From CADEEN01 sp040384625 (GTDB lineage Bacteria > Pseudomonadota > Gammaproteobacteria > Burkholderiales > Burkholderiaceae_C), in NCBI GenBank assembly GCA_040384625.1, contig JAZKIW010000046.1, positions 1-56,570 on the forward strand: 56,570 nucleotides of DNA. Reading direction: 5' to 3'. The translations under genes were made by a program, and so were the position numbers. The first letter of the stretch is position 1. Every line of letters starts with the position of its first letter. Of the stretch, positions 1 to 7,575 are shown one piece after another. A model generated the notes under the pieces. The model was not told the DNA's origin. It saw only the letters and a program-made list of their open reading frames with translations, and ran no database searches.

Positions 1-1225
1 CGACGCCGGCGTAGTCGCGGTACTCCTGGTAGCTCTTCGCGCGCGGGTCGGTGTCCTTCAGGTTCTCGCCGTCGTAGACCTGCATCTTCGAGTACAGCGA
101 CGAGTTCTCGGGCTCCTTCAGCCTCGTGAGCACCGCGAACTGGCTCATCATTTTCAGCGTGCCAGGGGCGCACTTGGCCTCCGCCAGCGACGAGTTGCGG
201 ATCAGCTTCTCGTAGATCTTCACCTCTTCGCTCACGCGCAGGCAGTACGGCACCTTGACGATGTAGATGCGGTCGAGGAAGGCCTCGTTGTTCTTGTTGT
301 TGCGAAAGGCCTTCCACTCGCTCTCGTTGCTGTGCGCCAACACGATGCCGTCGAACGGGATCGCGCCGAAGCCTTCCGTGCCCTTGTAGTTGTTCTCCTG
401 GGTCGCGGTGAGCAGGGGATGCAGCACCTTGATCGGCGCCTTGAACATCTCGACGAATTCCAGGAGGCCCTGGTTCGACAGGCACAGGCCGCCCGAGTAG
501 CTGTAGGCATCCGGATCGTCCTGGGCAAAGGTCTCGAGTTTGCGGATATCGACCTTGCCGACCAGGGAGCTGATGTCCTGGTTGTTCTCGTCACCCGGCT
601 CGGTCTTGCTGATGCCGACCTGTTTCAGGATCGACGGATGGCGCTTGACGACCTTGAACTTGCGGATGTCGCCACCGAATTCTTCCAGGCGCTTGACCGC
701 CCAGGGCGACAGGATGCGCTGCAGATAGCGGCGCGGGATGCCGTATTCCTTCTCCAGGATCGGGCCGTCCTCGACCAGGTCAAAGAGGCCCAGCGGCGAC
801 TCGTTGACCGGCGAGCCCTTGATGGCGTACATCGGCACGTCCTGCATCAACTGCTTCAGACGTTCGGCAATCGAACTCTTGCCGCCGCCCACCGGGCCCA
901 GCAGGTAGAGGATCTGCTTCTTTTCTTCCAGGCCCTGCGCCGCGTGGCGGAAATAGGACACGACCTGCTCGATCGAGTCCTCCATGCCATAGAACTCGGC
1001 GAAGGCAGGGTAGATCTTGATGACCTTGTTGGCGAAGATGCGCGACAGCCGCGGATCGTTGCGGGTGTCGACCATCTGCGGCTCGCCGATGGCCTTGAGC
1101 ATGCGCTCGGCGGCGGTGGCATAGGCCAGAGGATTCTTCTTGCACTCGGCGAGATAGTCCTCGAGGGACAACTCTTCTTCGCGCGTGCGTTCGAAGCGTG
1201 CGGTGAAACTGCTTATCGCGTCCAT
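1..1225 (-). CDS. prkA: PrkA-family serine protein kinase (3' end cut by window)
   Basis: PrkA is a cytoplasmic AAA+ protein with protein kinase activity, linked in other bacteria to stress and nutrient starvation. It is usually followed by a YeaH-type von Willebrand protein and a SpoVR protein, which would lie beyond the left edge here. The visible 408 codons start MDAISSFTARFERTR and carry the Walker A motif GPVGGGKSS at residues 110-118. The rest matches the PrkA AAA domain without a break. The family is about 640 residues, so roughly the last third is missing. The start at 1225 is supported by a very strong AGGAGGT ribosome site seven bases upstream. The leader contains a 17-bp palindrome (1257-1273). 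Family assignment is firm; the phosphorylation targets cannot be read from the sequence. Confidence 0.95.
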   Translation of the reverse strand, partial: MDAISSFTARFERTREEELSLEDYLAECKKNPLAYATAAERMLKAIGEPQMVDTRNDPRLSRIFANKVIKIYPAFAEFYGMEDSIEQVVSYFRHAAQGLEEKKQILYLLGPVGGGKSSIAERLKQLMQDVPMYAIKGSPVNESPLGLFDLVEDGPILEKEYGIPRRYLQRILSPWAVKRLEEFGGDIRKFKVVKRHPSILKQVGISKTEPGDENNQDISSLVGKVDIRKLETFAQDDPDAYSYSGGLCLSNQGLLEFVEMFKAPIKVLHPLLTATQENNYKGTEGFGAIPFDGIVLAHSNESEWKAFRNNKNNEAFLDRIYIVKVPYCLRVSEEVKIYEKLIRNSSLAEAKCAPGTLKMMSQFAVLTRLKEPENSSLYSKMQVYDGENLKDTDPRAKSYQEYRDYAGV

Positions 1226-1515
1226 GTGCGGACCTCCTGGGAAGGACAGGACGCCCGCAAGCAAGTTGCTTGCCGACGTCTGGGAAGTTCTGATGCAGTC
1301 CCGGCTTGACGGGCCCAGGCGGCATCAGAGCTTTCCGATCCTCTCGCACATGAAAGTTCCGCTATCTTCCTTCCAGCATCGCGCAGTCGGCGCCAGACCA
1401 AAGCGAGATGTGCGGCGCTTTCCGCCCACATTTCACGCCACAGGCCGGCCCGACATCAACGTGTCGCCGCCATTGTCCGCTGACGCCGCGCGGGTTGTTT
1501 TTAGTGCCTGTCGGC
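1226..1515. other. 290-bp non-coding gap between prkA and the FAH gene
   Basis: This is the longest gap in the window. It holds the prkA ribosome site and the palindrome at 1257-1273. I see no convincing open frame, no sigma-54 type GG-N10-GC element facing prkA, and no clear terminator hairpin with a T-run after the FAH gene, which ends at 1516. Confidence 0.6.
1257..1273. promoter_or_regulatory. 17-bp perfect palindrome in the prkA leader
   Basis: The arms GCAAGCAA and TTGCTTGC flank one central G. The element begins 32 bases upstream of the prkA start codon. It could be an operator or form a small hairpin in the 5' leader. No other copy was noticed in the window. Confidence 0.4.
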
Positions 1516-2379
1516 TCAGCCGTCAATCAATGCCGGATCCCAGGCGTGCACCGTCTGGCGCTGCTCGCCGAGCTTTTCGATGGTCAGGTGCATCTTGTCG
1601 CCCGGTTTCAGGAACACCGGATTGGGCTTGATGCCCAGACCGACGCCCGGCGGCGTGCCGGTGGTGATCAGGTCGCCGGGTTGCAGGGTCATGAAGCGGC
1701 TGAGGTAGCTGACGATCTCGGCGGCACCGAAGATCATCGTCTTGGTATTGCCCTTCTGGTAGCGGTGGCCGTTGACGTCGAGCCACATCGACAGGTTCTG
1801 CACGTCGCCGACCTCGTCGGTCGTGACCAGCCAGGGACCGACGGGCCCGAAGGTGTCGCAGCCCTTGCCCTTGTCCCACTGGCTGCCGCGTTCGAGCTGG
1901 TATTCGCGCTCCGACACATCGTTGACGACGCAATAGCCCGCCACATGCGCCAGCGCGTCGGCCTGCGACACATAGCGCGCCCGGCTGCCGATCACGATGC
2001 CGAGTTCGACCTCCCAGTCGCTCTTGACCGAGCCCTGTGGCAGCACCACCGGGTCGTTGCAACCGACGGCGCAGTCGACGGTCTTCATGAAGACGATCGG
2101 CTCCTTGGGGATCGGCATGTTCGACTCGGCCGCATGGTCGGCGTAGTTCAGGCCGATGGCGATGAACTTGCTCATGCCCGTCCAGGGCACCGCCAGCCGC
2201 CCCTGCGGCACCACCGGCAAGCCGTTCAGGTCCAGCGCGCGCAGCGCGGCCAGGCCGGCCGGTGCCAGCGTCGCGGGGGTGATGTCGGCGATCAGGCCAG
2301 ACAGGTCGCGAACCCGCCCCTGGGCGTCGAGCAGGCCGGGTTTCTCCTGGCCCTTGGGGCCGTGTCGCAGCAGCTTCAT
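1516..2379 (-). CDS. Fumarylacetoacetate hydrolase family protein, probable 2,4-diketo-3-deoxy sugar-acid hydrolase
   Basis: The 287-residue protein belongs to the FAH family, metal-dependent enzymes that cut C-C bonds next to diketo acids. Residues 70-250 carry the core: GLNYADHAAE near 77-85, the metal-binding ExE of DWEVELG (Glu123, Glu125), Asp154 in VNDVSERE, and TGTPPGVG at 240-247. The start at 2379 gives the usual MKLLRHG N-terminus; longer upstream reading gives a low-complexity sequence foreign to the family. It is the last gene of the manD operon, 28 bases after an SDR of the 2-keto-3-deoxy-L-fuconate dehydrogenase type. That SDR-FAH pairing is known from L-fucose breakdown, where a 2,4-diketo acid is cut to pyruvate and L-lactate. 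The actual substrate here may instead derive from KDG. Ureidoglycolate lyase is a common but less likely annotation. Confidence 0.85.
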   Translation of the reverse strand: MKLLRHGPKGQEKPGLLDAQGRVRDLSGLIADITPATLAPAGLAALRALDLNGLPVVPQGRLAVPWTGMSKFIAIGLNYADHAAESNMPIPKEPIVFMKTVDCAVGCNDPVVLPQGSVKSDWEVELGIVIGSRARYVSQADALAHVAGYCVVNDVSEREYQLERGSQWDKGKGCDTFGPVGPWLVTTDEVGDVQNLSMWLDVNGHRYQKGNTKTMIFGAAEIVSYLSRFMTLQPGDLITTGTPPGVGLGIKPNPVFLKPGDKMHLTIEKLGEQRQTVHAWDPALIDG

Positions 2380-2407
2380 GTCGTGCTTTCTTTGGGTTGG
2401 AAATTGC

Positions 2408-3169
2408 TCAATTCGACCAGCCGCCGTCGATGACGTGGGCCACGCCGGTGGTGAATCCAGACTCGTCACTGGCCAGGTAGACGGCCAGCGCGGCGATCTC
2501 GTCGGCCCGGCCCAGGCGCCCCATCGGCTGGCGCGCGACGTAGCTGGCCTCGACCTGGGCCACGCTCTGTGCGCTCGCTTGGGCGCCGGCCGCAATCCGC
2601 TCGCGCAGGCTCGGCGACTCGACGGTGCCGGGGCAGATCGCATTGCAGCGAATGCCCCTGCCGACGAAGTCGGCAGCCACCGACTTTGTCAGCCCGATCA
2701 CCGCTGCCTTGGTCGCCCCGTAGACGAAGCGGTTCGGCGCGCCCTTGATGCTGCCGGCCACCGACGCGATGTTGACGATCGACCCGCCGCCGCGCTCCAG
2801 CATCGCCGGCAGGAAGGCCTTGATCATGCGGTACTGCGAGCGCACGTTGAGCTCGAAGCCGAAGTTCCATTCTTCCTCGGTGCAGTCGAGCAGGGTGCCG
2901 GCGTGCACGAATCCGGCGCCGTTGAAGAGGATGTCGACCGCGCCGACGGCCTGCGCCGCGGCCGCGATCGCCGCGGCATCAGTCACGTCGAGCACGCGCG
3001 TGGCGCAGCCGGTCTCGGCAGCCAGGCTCTGCAGCAGAGCGGCATTGACGTCGCTGGCGATCACGCGCGCGCCTTCGCGAACGAAGGCTTCGGCGGTGGC
3101 GCGGCCAATGCCCTGACCAGCGGCAGTGAGGAAGGCGGTCTTCCCCGCCAGGCGTTGAGTGCTGCTCAT
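2408..3169 (-). CDS. SDR dehydrogenase, 2-keto-3-deoxy-L-fuconate dehydrogenase/BDH2 type
   Basis: This is a 253-residue classical short-chain dehydrogenase. It has the nucleotide-binding TAAGQGIG at 15-22, an Asp at position 40 that favours NAD over NADP, catalytic Ser136 in NIASVAG, and YGATK (Tyr150, Lys154). The stretches GFVHAGT and RCNAICPGTV are typical of the BDH2/2-keto-3-deoxy-L-fuconate dehydrogenase group, which oxidises C4 of 2-keto-3-deoxy acids. The start at 3169 is the first Met that gives a normal N-terminus; the ribosome site is weak. It lies between the uxuB-like gene (31 bases) and the FAH hydrolase (28 bases). A close paralogue sits at 9125-9880. Confidence 0.85.
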   Translation of the reverse strand: MSSTQRLAGKTAFLTAAGQGIGRATAEAFVREGARVIASDVNAALLQSLAAETGCATRVLDVTDAAAIAAAAQAVGAVDILFNGAGFVHAGTLLDCTEEEWNFGFELNVRSQYRMIKAFLPAMLERGGGSIVNIASVAGSIKGAPNRFVYGATKAAVIGLTKSVAADFVGRGIRCNAICPGTVESPSLRERIAAGAQASAQSVAQVEASYVARQPMGRLGRADEIAALAVYLASDESGFTTGVAHVIDGGWSN

Positions 3170-3200
3170 CGGGTGTTGTCGTGGGCTCGGTCGCGCAGTG

Positions 3201-4694
3201 TCATGCCGCCAGCGTAGCCGCAACGCCACGTTGCTGCAGGCTTTGCAGCCACGGCGCCAGCGCGGCAATCAGGCGCGGGTCACCCGACAGGTCGCCGAAC
3301 ACCGGTGCGAAGCGGGTCAGGTGCTCGGCGCGGGCCCGTACGTCGGGCAGAGCCTGGGCTTCGCGCCACAGCGCCTGCAATGGCACGGCCAGCGGGTCGT
3401 CGATGGTGTAGGGCTGGCCGGCCTCGTCGTGCCCGCGCAGGAAGTGGAGCCAGCCGGCCAGGGCCAGCGCGAGGTGGGCGATTGGCGCACCAGCCGTGAG
3501 CCGGTGACGCACGGTGGCCAGAAGGCGCTGCGGAATCTTCTGCGAGCCGTCCATCGCGATCTGGGCGCAGCGGTGCGCCAGTGCCGGGTTGGCAAAGCGC
3601 TGCAGCAAGCGCGCGCGGTAGTCGGGCGGCACGGTCAGGCCCGCCAGCGTCGGTTCGACCTCGCGCTGCAGCATCGCATCGAGAAAGCTTTGCAGCGCAG
3701 GTTGGGCCATCGCCGCATCGACCGTCTTCCAGCCCGCGACCACGCCCAGGTAGGCCAACGCCGAGTGGGCGCCGTTGACCATGCGCAGCTTCAGGCGCTC
3801 CCAGGCGGCCACGTCGTCCTGGGCCGCCACGTAGCGCACGCCCGGCCAGGCGGGGCGGCCGGCAGCGAAGCGGTCTTCCAGCACCCAGTCGATGAAGGGC
3901 TCGGCGAGCACCGGCCAGGCGTCCTGCAGGCCGAGCGCGTTGCCGATGGCTTCGCGGTCGGCATCGGTGCTGCGCGGCACGATGCGATCGACCATGCTGC
4001 AGGGGAAGCTGCAGTGTCCGGCGATCCAGTCGACCAAGGCCGCATCGCCCAGCGCCTCGGCAAAATCCAGGACCAGGCCGCGCAGCACGCGACCGTTGGC
4101 CGGCAGGTTGTCCAGCGACAGCAGGGTCATGCCGCCCGCCTCGCGCGCACGGCGCAGGGCCAGGCCGTGCACGACGAAGCCGATGGCCGAACGCGGTGCA
4201 GCGCAATGGGCTAGGTCGTGCACGATGTCTGCGTGGTCGCGCCGCAGCGCACCACTCGCCGGGTCGTGGCAGTAGCCTTTTTCGGTCACCGTGAGGCTGA
4301 CGATGCGCGCCTCGGGCGACGCGATGCGCGCCAGCACCGCGGCCGGGTCCTCCGGCGCCACCAGCATCTCGCGCACACCACCGACCACGCGCAATTGCTG
4401 CCGTGCGGCGCCGAGTTCATCGGCGTCGCGCAGCGCCAGCGTGTACAGCCCTCGCTGCGGCGACAGGGCATCGCGGGTGTCAGGGTGGCGCAGCGAGACG
4501 CCGCAGATGCCCCAGGCGACGTCTCCGCCCTGGTCCAGCGCATCGTCGTTGTAGGCCGCCAGGTGCGCGCGCATGAAGGCCCCCAGACCCAGGTGCACGA
4601 TGCCCGGACGCAGTTGCGTGCGGTCGTAGCTCGGCTTGCGCACGGCGTCTGGCAGGGCCGGCAGTCGAGTGGGGTCTAGGCGGTCGAGGTTCAT
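3201..4694 (-). CDS. uxuB: D-mannonate oxidoreductase / fructuronate reductase (polyol-specific long-chain dehydrogenase)
   Basis: The 497-residue protein belongs to the mannitol dehydrogenase family. The N-terminal Rossmann part has GLGAFMRAH at 36-44, and the active-site signature KxxxxNxxH is complete (Lys302, Asn307, His310 in KLRMVNGAH). With D-mannonate dehydratase encoded in the same operon, the likely reaction is NADH-dependent reduction of D-fructuronate to D-mannonate, the step before KDG in glucuronate breakdown. Mannitol or arabinitol dehydrogenase is the main alternative, since the family members look alike. The start at 4694 overlaps the upstream methyltransferase stop as ATGA, which suggests coupled translation. 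Confidence 0.8.
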   Translation of the reverse strand: MNLDRLDPTRLPALPDAVRKPSYDRTQLRPGIVHLGLGAFMRAHLAAYNDDALDQGGDVAWGICGVSLRHPDTRDALSPQRGLYTLALRDADELGAARQQLRVVGGVREMLVAPEDPAAVLARIASPEARIVSLTVTEKGYCHDPASGALRRDHADIVHDLAHCAAPRSAIGFVVHGLALRRAREAGGMTLLSLDNLPANGRVLRGLVLDFAEALGDAALVDWIAGHCSFPCSMVDRIVPRSTDADREAIGNALGLQDAWPVLAEPFIDWVLEDRFAAGRPAWPGVRYVAAQDDVAAWERLKLRMVNGAHSALAYLGVVAGWKTVDAAMAQPALQSFLDAMLQREVEPTLAGLTVPPDYRARLLQRFANPALAHRCAQIAMDGSQKIPQRLLATVRHRLTAGAPIAHLALALAGWLHFLRGHDEAGQPYTIDDPLAVPLQALWREAQALPDVRARAEHLTRFAPVFGDLSGDPRLIAALAPWLQSLQQRGVAATLAA

Positions 4695-5269
4695 CGCGCC
4701 GGCACCGTCCACAGGAACAGGCGCGACGACTTCTCGCGTCCGATCGGCTTGTCCGGTACATCGACCGTGATCACCCGATCGGGCTTCCAATCGCCCATGT
4801 CCCAGTCGTGCGAGACGATGCGCGTCCCAGGCCTCAGGGCCAGCAGCCTCGGCCGCAGCTGCAGGTTGACCTCGGGCAGCAGGTACATCGTGATCACCGT
4901 GGCCTGCGACAGGTCGGTCGCGAACAGGTCTTGCACGCGGAACTCGACCCGATCGGCCACACCGGCGCGGCGCGCGTTGTCGCGGCTCTTCTCGACCAGA
5001 TCGGGCACGATCTCGACGCCCAGGCCGCGGGCGCCGAATTGCTTGGCCGCGACGATGACGATGCGGCCGTCCCCCGAGCCGAGGTCGATGACGAAGTCAC
5101 CCGCCTTCACGCCGGCCAGCTTCAACATCTCACGCGTCACGTTGTCCGGCGTGACGATGAAGGGCACGTCGGTGTCGAGCGCCTGCGCGCGCAGGGTCAA
5201 TGGCAGCAGGCACAGCAGACCCGCGGCAAGCAACGCGATCAGGCGCTCGGTTCGCATCACCAGTGCCAT
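4691..5269 (-). CDS. Class I SAM-dependent methyltransferase-like protein with N-terminal signal sequence
   Basis: The 192-residue protein opens with a positively charged stretch and a hydrophobic run (ALLAAGLLCLLPLTLRAQA), which looks like a cleavable Sec signal. A methyltransferase fold follows: SAM motif I is VIDLGSGDGR and the acidic end of strand 2 is GLGVEI. Exported proteins of this type exist in proteobacteria, but no substrate is established to my knowledge. The start at 5269 overlaps the manD stop by 13 bases; a second Met at 5257 would make a TGATG overlap and is equally good. No strong ribosome site is seen, so coupling to manD is likely. Why such a protein sits inside a hexuronate operon is unclear. 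Confidence 0.75.
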   Translation of the reverse strand: MALVMRTERLIALLAAGLLCLLPLTLRAQALDTDVPFIVTPDNVTREMLKLAGVKAGDFVIDLGSGDGRIVIVAAKQFGARGLGVEIVPDLVEKSRDNARRAGVADRVEFRVQDLFATDLSQATVITMYLLPEVNLQLRPRLLALRPGTRIVSHDWDMGDWKPDRVITVDVPDKPIGREKSSRLFLWTVPAR

Positions 5270-6471
5270 AGCGTGCCGTCGTGCTGCAGACGGTTCACCG
5301 GCAGGTAGGCCCTTTGGTACGGGTACTTGGCGGCCAGGGCCTCGTCGATCTCGACGCCGTGGCCGGGCGCTTCTCCGGGGTGCATGAAGCCGGCGTCAAA
5401 GCTGTACGCGTGCGGGAACACCGCGTCGGTCACCTCGCCATGCGGCATCAATTCCTGGATGCCGAAGTTGGGCACCGACAGGTCGAAGTGCAGGGCAGCG
5501 CCCATGCACACCGGGGACAGGTCGGTTGCGCCGTGGCAGCCGGTACGCACCTGGTACAGCGAGGCGAAGTCCGCGATGCGGCGCAAGTGCGTGATGCCGC
5601 CCGCGTGAACGACGGTCATGCGGATGTAGTCGATCAGCTGGTTCTCGATCAGGCCCTTGCAGTCCCAGATCGTGTTCAGTATTTCGCCCACCGCCAGCGG
5701 CGTCGTGGTGTGCTGGCGGATCAGGCGGAACGCATCCTGGTTCTCGACCGGCGTGGCGTCCTCCATCCAGAACAGACGGTAGGGCTCGAGGTCCTTGCCC
5801 AGACGCGCCGCCTCGATCGGCGTCAGCCGGTGGTGCACGTCATGCAGCAGGTGGATGTCGGGCCCGACTGCCGAACGCACCGCTTCGAACAGTTTGGGTG
5901 TGTGCGCCAGGTACTTGTGGGTGGCCCAGTCGTGCTCGCTCGGCAGCGAGGCATCGGCCGGCTCGTAGGTTCGCGCCGCGCCCTTGGCCACGCCGTACAC
6001 CTTGTCCAGCCCGGGCACGCCGCTCTGCGCGCGGATCGCCTGGAAGCCGGCTTCCTTGTGGCGCAGCACTTCGTCCACGGTGTGCTCGATGTCGCGTCCG
6101 TTGGCGTGGCCATAGACCATGACGCGCGAGCGGCTCGCGCCGCCCAGCAACTGGTAGAGCGGCATCCCGGCGGCCTTGGCTTTGAGGTCCCACAGGGCGG
6201 TGTCAACGGCGGCGATGGCGCTCATCGTCACCGGCCCGCGCCGCCAGTAAGCGCCACGGTACAGGTACTGCCAGATGTCTTCGATCTGGTGCGCATCGCG
6301 GCCGATCAGACAGGGGATGACATGGTCGTTGAGGTAGCTCGCGACGGCCAGCTCGCGGCCGTTCAGCGACGCATCGCCCAACCCGGACAAACCCTGATCG
6401 GTCTCGATCTTCAGCGTCACGAAGTTGCGGCCGGGGCAACAGACGATGACACGGGCAGCAATGATTTTCAT
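5257..6471 (-). CDS. manD: D-mannonate dehydratase, enolase superfamily (ManD/RspA group)
   Basis: The 404-residue protein dehydrates D-mannonate to 2-keto-3-deoxy-D-gluconate with Mg2+. Residues match the characterised ManD active site closely: Arg147 in AIRAQSG, Tyr159 in KVYG, Asp211 and His213 in HDVHH, Glu237 in WMEDATP, Glu263 in VGEIL, plus the later TGCHGATDLSPV. Length equals the family norm of about 402. This residue set is the one described for enzymes with real mannonate activity, though some members act slowly or also on gluconate. The start at 6471 (MKIIAARVIV) is the conserved one. It is the first gene of the five-gene operon and faces a divergent gene across a 112-bp regulatory gap. 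Confidence 0.9.
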   Translation of the reverse strand: MKIIAARVIVCCPGRNFVTLKIETDQGLSGLGDASLNGRELAVASYLNDHVIPCLIGRDAHQIEDIWQYLYRGAYWRRGPVTMSAIAAVDTALWDLKAKAAGMPLYQLLGGASRSRVMVYGHANGRDIEHTVDEVLRHKEAGFQAIRAQSGVPGLDKVYGVAKGAARTYEPADASLPSEHDWATHKYLAHTPKLFEAVRSAVGPDIHLLHDVHHRLTPIEAARLGKDLEPYRLFWMEDATPVENQDAFRLIRQHTTTPLAVGEILNTIWDCKGLIENQLIDYIRMTVVHAGGITHLRRIADFASLYQVRTGCHGATDLSPVCMGAALHFDLSVPNFGIQELMPHGEVTDAVFPHAYSFDAGFMHPGEAPGHGVEIDEALAAKYPYQRAYLPVNRLQHDGTLWHW

Positions 6472-6518
6472 GATTCCGGGTCCGTCATGGCAGACAGGGG
6501 CCGTAACCCCCGTATACA

Positions 6519-6539
6519 ACCGGGATTGCAATCACCGGT
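6519..6539. promoter_or_regulatory. Dyad element between manD and the dienelactone hydrolase gene
   Basis: A 10-bp perfect palindrome GATTGCAATC (6524-6533) is framed by the inverted arms ACCGG (6519-6523) and CCGGT (6535-6539). Just upstream is a GTATAC palindrome (6512-6517), and the words TACAACCGG and TACAAGCCGG repeat on the plus strand. The placement between divergent genes suits an operator, but the regulator is unknown. Confidence 0.35.
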
Positions 6540-6583
6540 ACAAGCCGGATCTTCACCTTCACCACCTGCAGGAGTTGCACAGG

Positions 6584-7492
6584 ATGTCGCCCCAGAAACC
6601 CGCCCGCCTGACCGTCGCCGACTTCGATCCCGAAGTCATGCGCCTGTTCGACCAGTACGTTCACGGCCAGCTCGACCGCCGCGGCTTTCTCGACCGCGCC
6701 GGGCGCTTTGCGGCGGCCAGCGGCACCACGGCGGCCGGCCTGCTGGCGGCGCTGAGCCCGAACTTCGCCGCGGCGCAGAAGGTGGCGCCGACCGATCCGC
6801 GGGTCAAGAGCGAACGGGTCGAGATCCCGGCCACCGCAGGCCACGGCAAGATCAACGCCCTCGTCGCGCGTCCGGCTCAGGGAGCCGCTGCGCTGCCGAT
6901 CGTGCTGGTGGTGCACGAGAACCGCGGCCTCAACCCGCACATCGAGGACATCGCGCGCCGCCTGGCGATCGACAACTTCATCGCCGTCGCACCCGATGTG
7001 CTGACGTCGCTGGGCGGCTATCCCGGCGACGAGGACAAGGCACGCGACGCGTTCGCCAAGCTCGACCAGAAGAAGGCCGCCGAAGACTTCGTCGCCGCGG
7101 CGAACTACGCGCGCGGCATCGCGGGCGGCAATGGCAAGCTCGGCGCCACCGGCTTCTGCTGGGGCGGCGGCATCGTCAACATGGTCGCGACCCGCGTGCC
7201 CGAACTCGTGGCGGCCGCGCCGTTCTACGGCGCTGCGCCGGCGCTCGACCAGGTGGGCAAGATCAAGGCCGAGCTGCTGGTCGTCTACGCCGAGACCGAC
7301 GAGCGCATCAATGCGATGTGGCCGCCCTATGAGGCCGCGCTCAAGTCCGCCGGCGTGAAGTACCAGGCCCACATCTACCCCGGCACGCAGCACGGGTTCA
7401 ACAACGACACCACGCCGCGCTTCAATGAGGCGCAGGCCAAACTGGCTTGGGAGCGGACGGTAGCTCTGTTCAATCGGACCCTGCGCGCTTGA
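6584..7492 (+). CDS. Dienelactone hydrolase family protein with Tat-like signal
   Basis: The 302-residue alpha/beta hydrolase has the dienelactone hydrolase triad: Cys192 in GFCWGGG, Asp239 in AETDER and His270 in GTQHGF. Before the catalytic domain (from about residue 75) there is an N-terminal extension with a twin arginine (DRRGFLDRAGR, residues 31-41) and a hydrophobic stretch ending FAAAQ. This suggests export in folded form. Such exported members are often annotated YghX-like or carboxymethylenebutenolidase. The start at 6584 has GGAG ten bases upstream. It is transcribed away from manD and ends at a strong hairpin. The natural ester or lactone substrate is unknown; a sugar lactone would suit the context but is only a guess. 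Confidence 0.8.
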   Translation: MSPQKPARLTVADFDPEVMRLFDQYVHGQLDRRGFLDRAGRFAAASGTTAAGLLAALSPNFAAAQKVAPTDPRVKSERVEIPATAGHGKINALVARPAQGAAALPIVLVVHENRGLNPHIEDIARRLAIDNFIAVAPDVLTSLGGYPGDEDKARDAFAKLDQKKAAEDFVAAANYARGIAGGNGKLGATGFCWGGGIVNMVATRVPELVAAAPFYGAAPALDQVGKIKAELLVVYAETDERINAMWPPYEAALKSAGVKYQAHIYPGTQHGFNNDTTPRFNEAQAKLAWERTVALFNRTLRA

Positions 7493-7502
7493 TGTTCTTC
7501 TT

Positions 7503-7530
7503 GCGCCTCGGCCCGTGCGGACCGAGGCGC
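7503..7530. terminator. Hairpin between convergent genes
   Basis: Perfect 9-bp arms GCGCCTCGG (7503-7511) and CCGAGGCGC (7522-7530) enclose a 10-base loop, 11 bases after the hydrolase stop. Neither strand has a T-run after the stem, so termination would be weak or factor-assisted. The position between two gene ends supports a 3'-end role. Confidence 0.5.
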
Positions 7531-7575
7531 AGGCCAGCCAGCGGCTTCGCTCACGCGGGCGCCCGCATGTCGTGT

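Noticed and set aside
1226..1515. Sigma-54 promoter for prkA
   Set aside because: No TGGCAC-N5-TTGC type element facing the gene was found in the gap.
1516..6471. A complete L-fucose pathway
   Set aside because: The SDR-FAH pair fits the last steps, but no fucose dehydrogenase, lactonase or fuconate-specific dehydratase is present, and ManD and the UxuB-like gene point to hexuronates.
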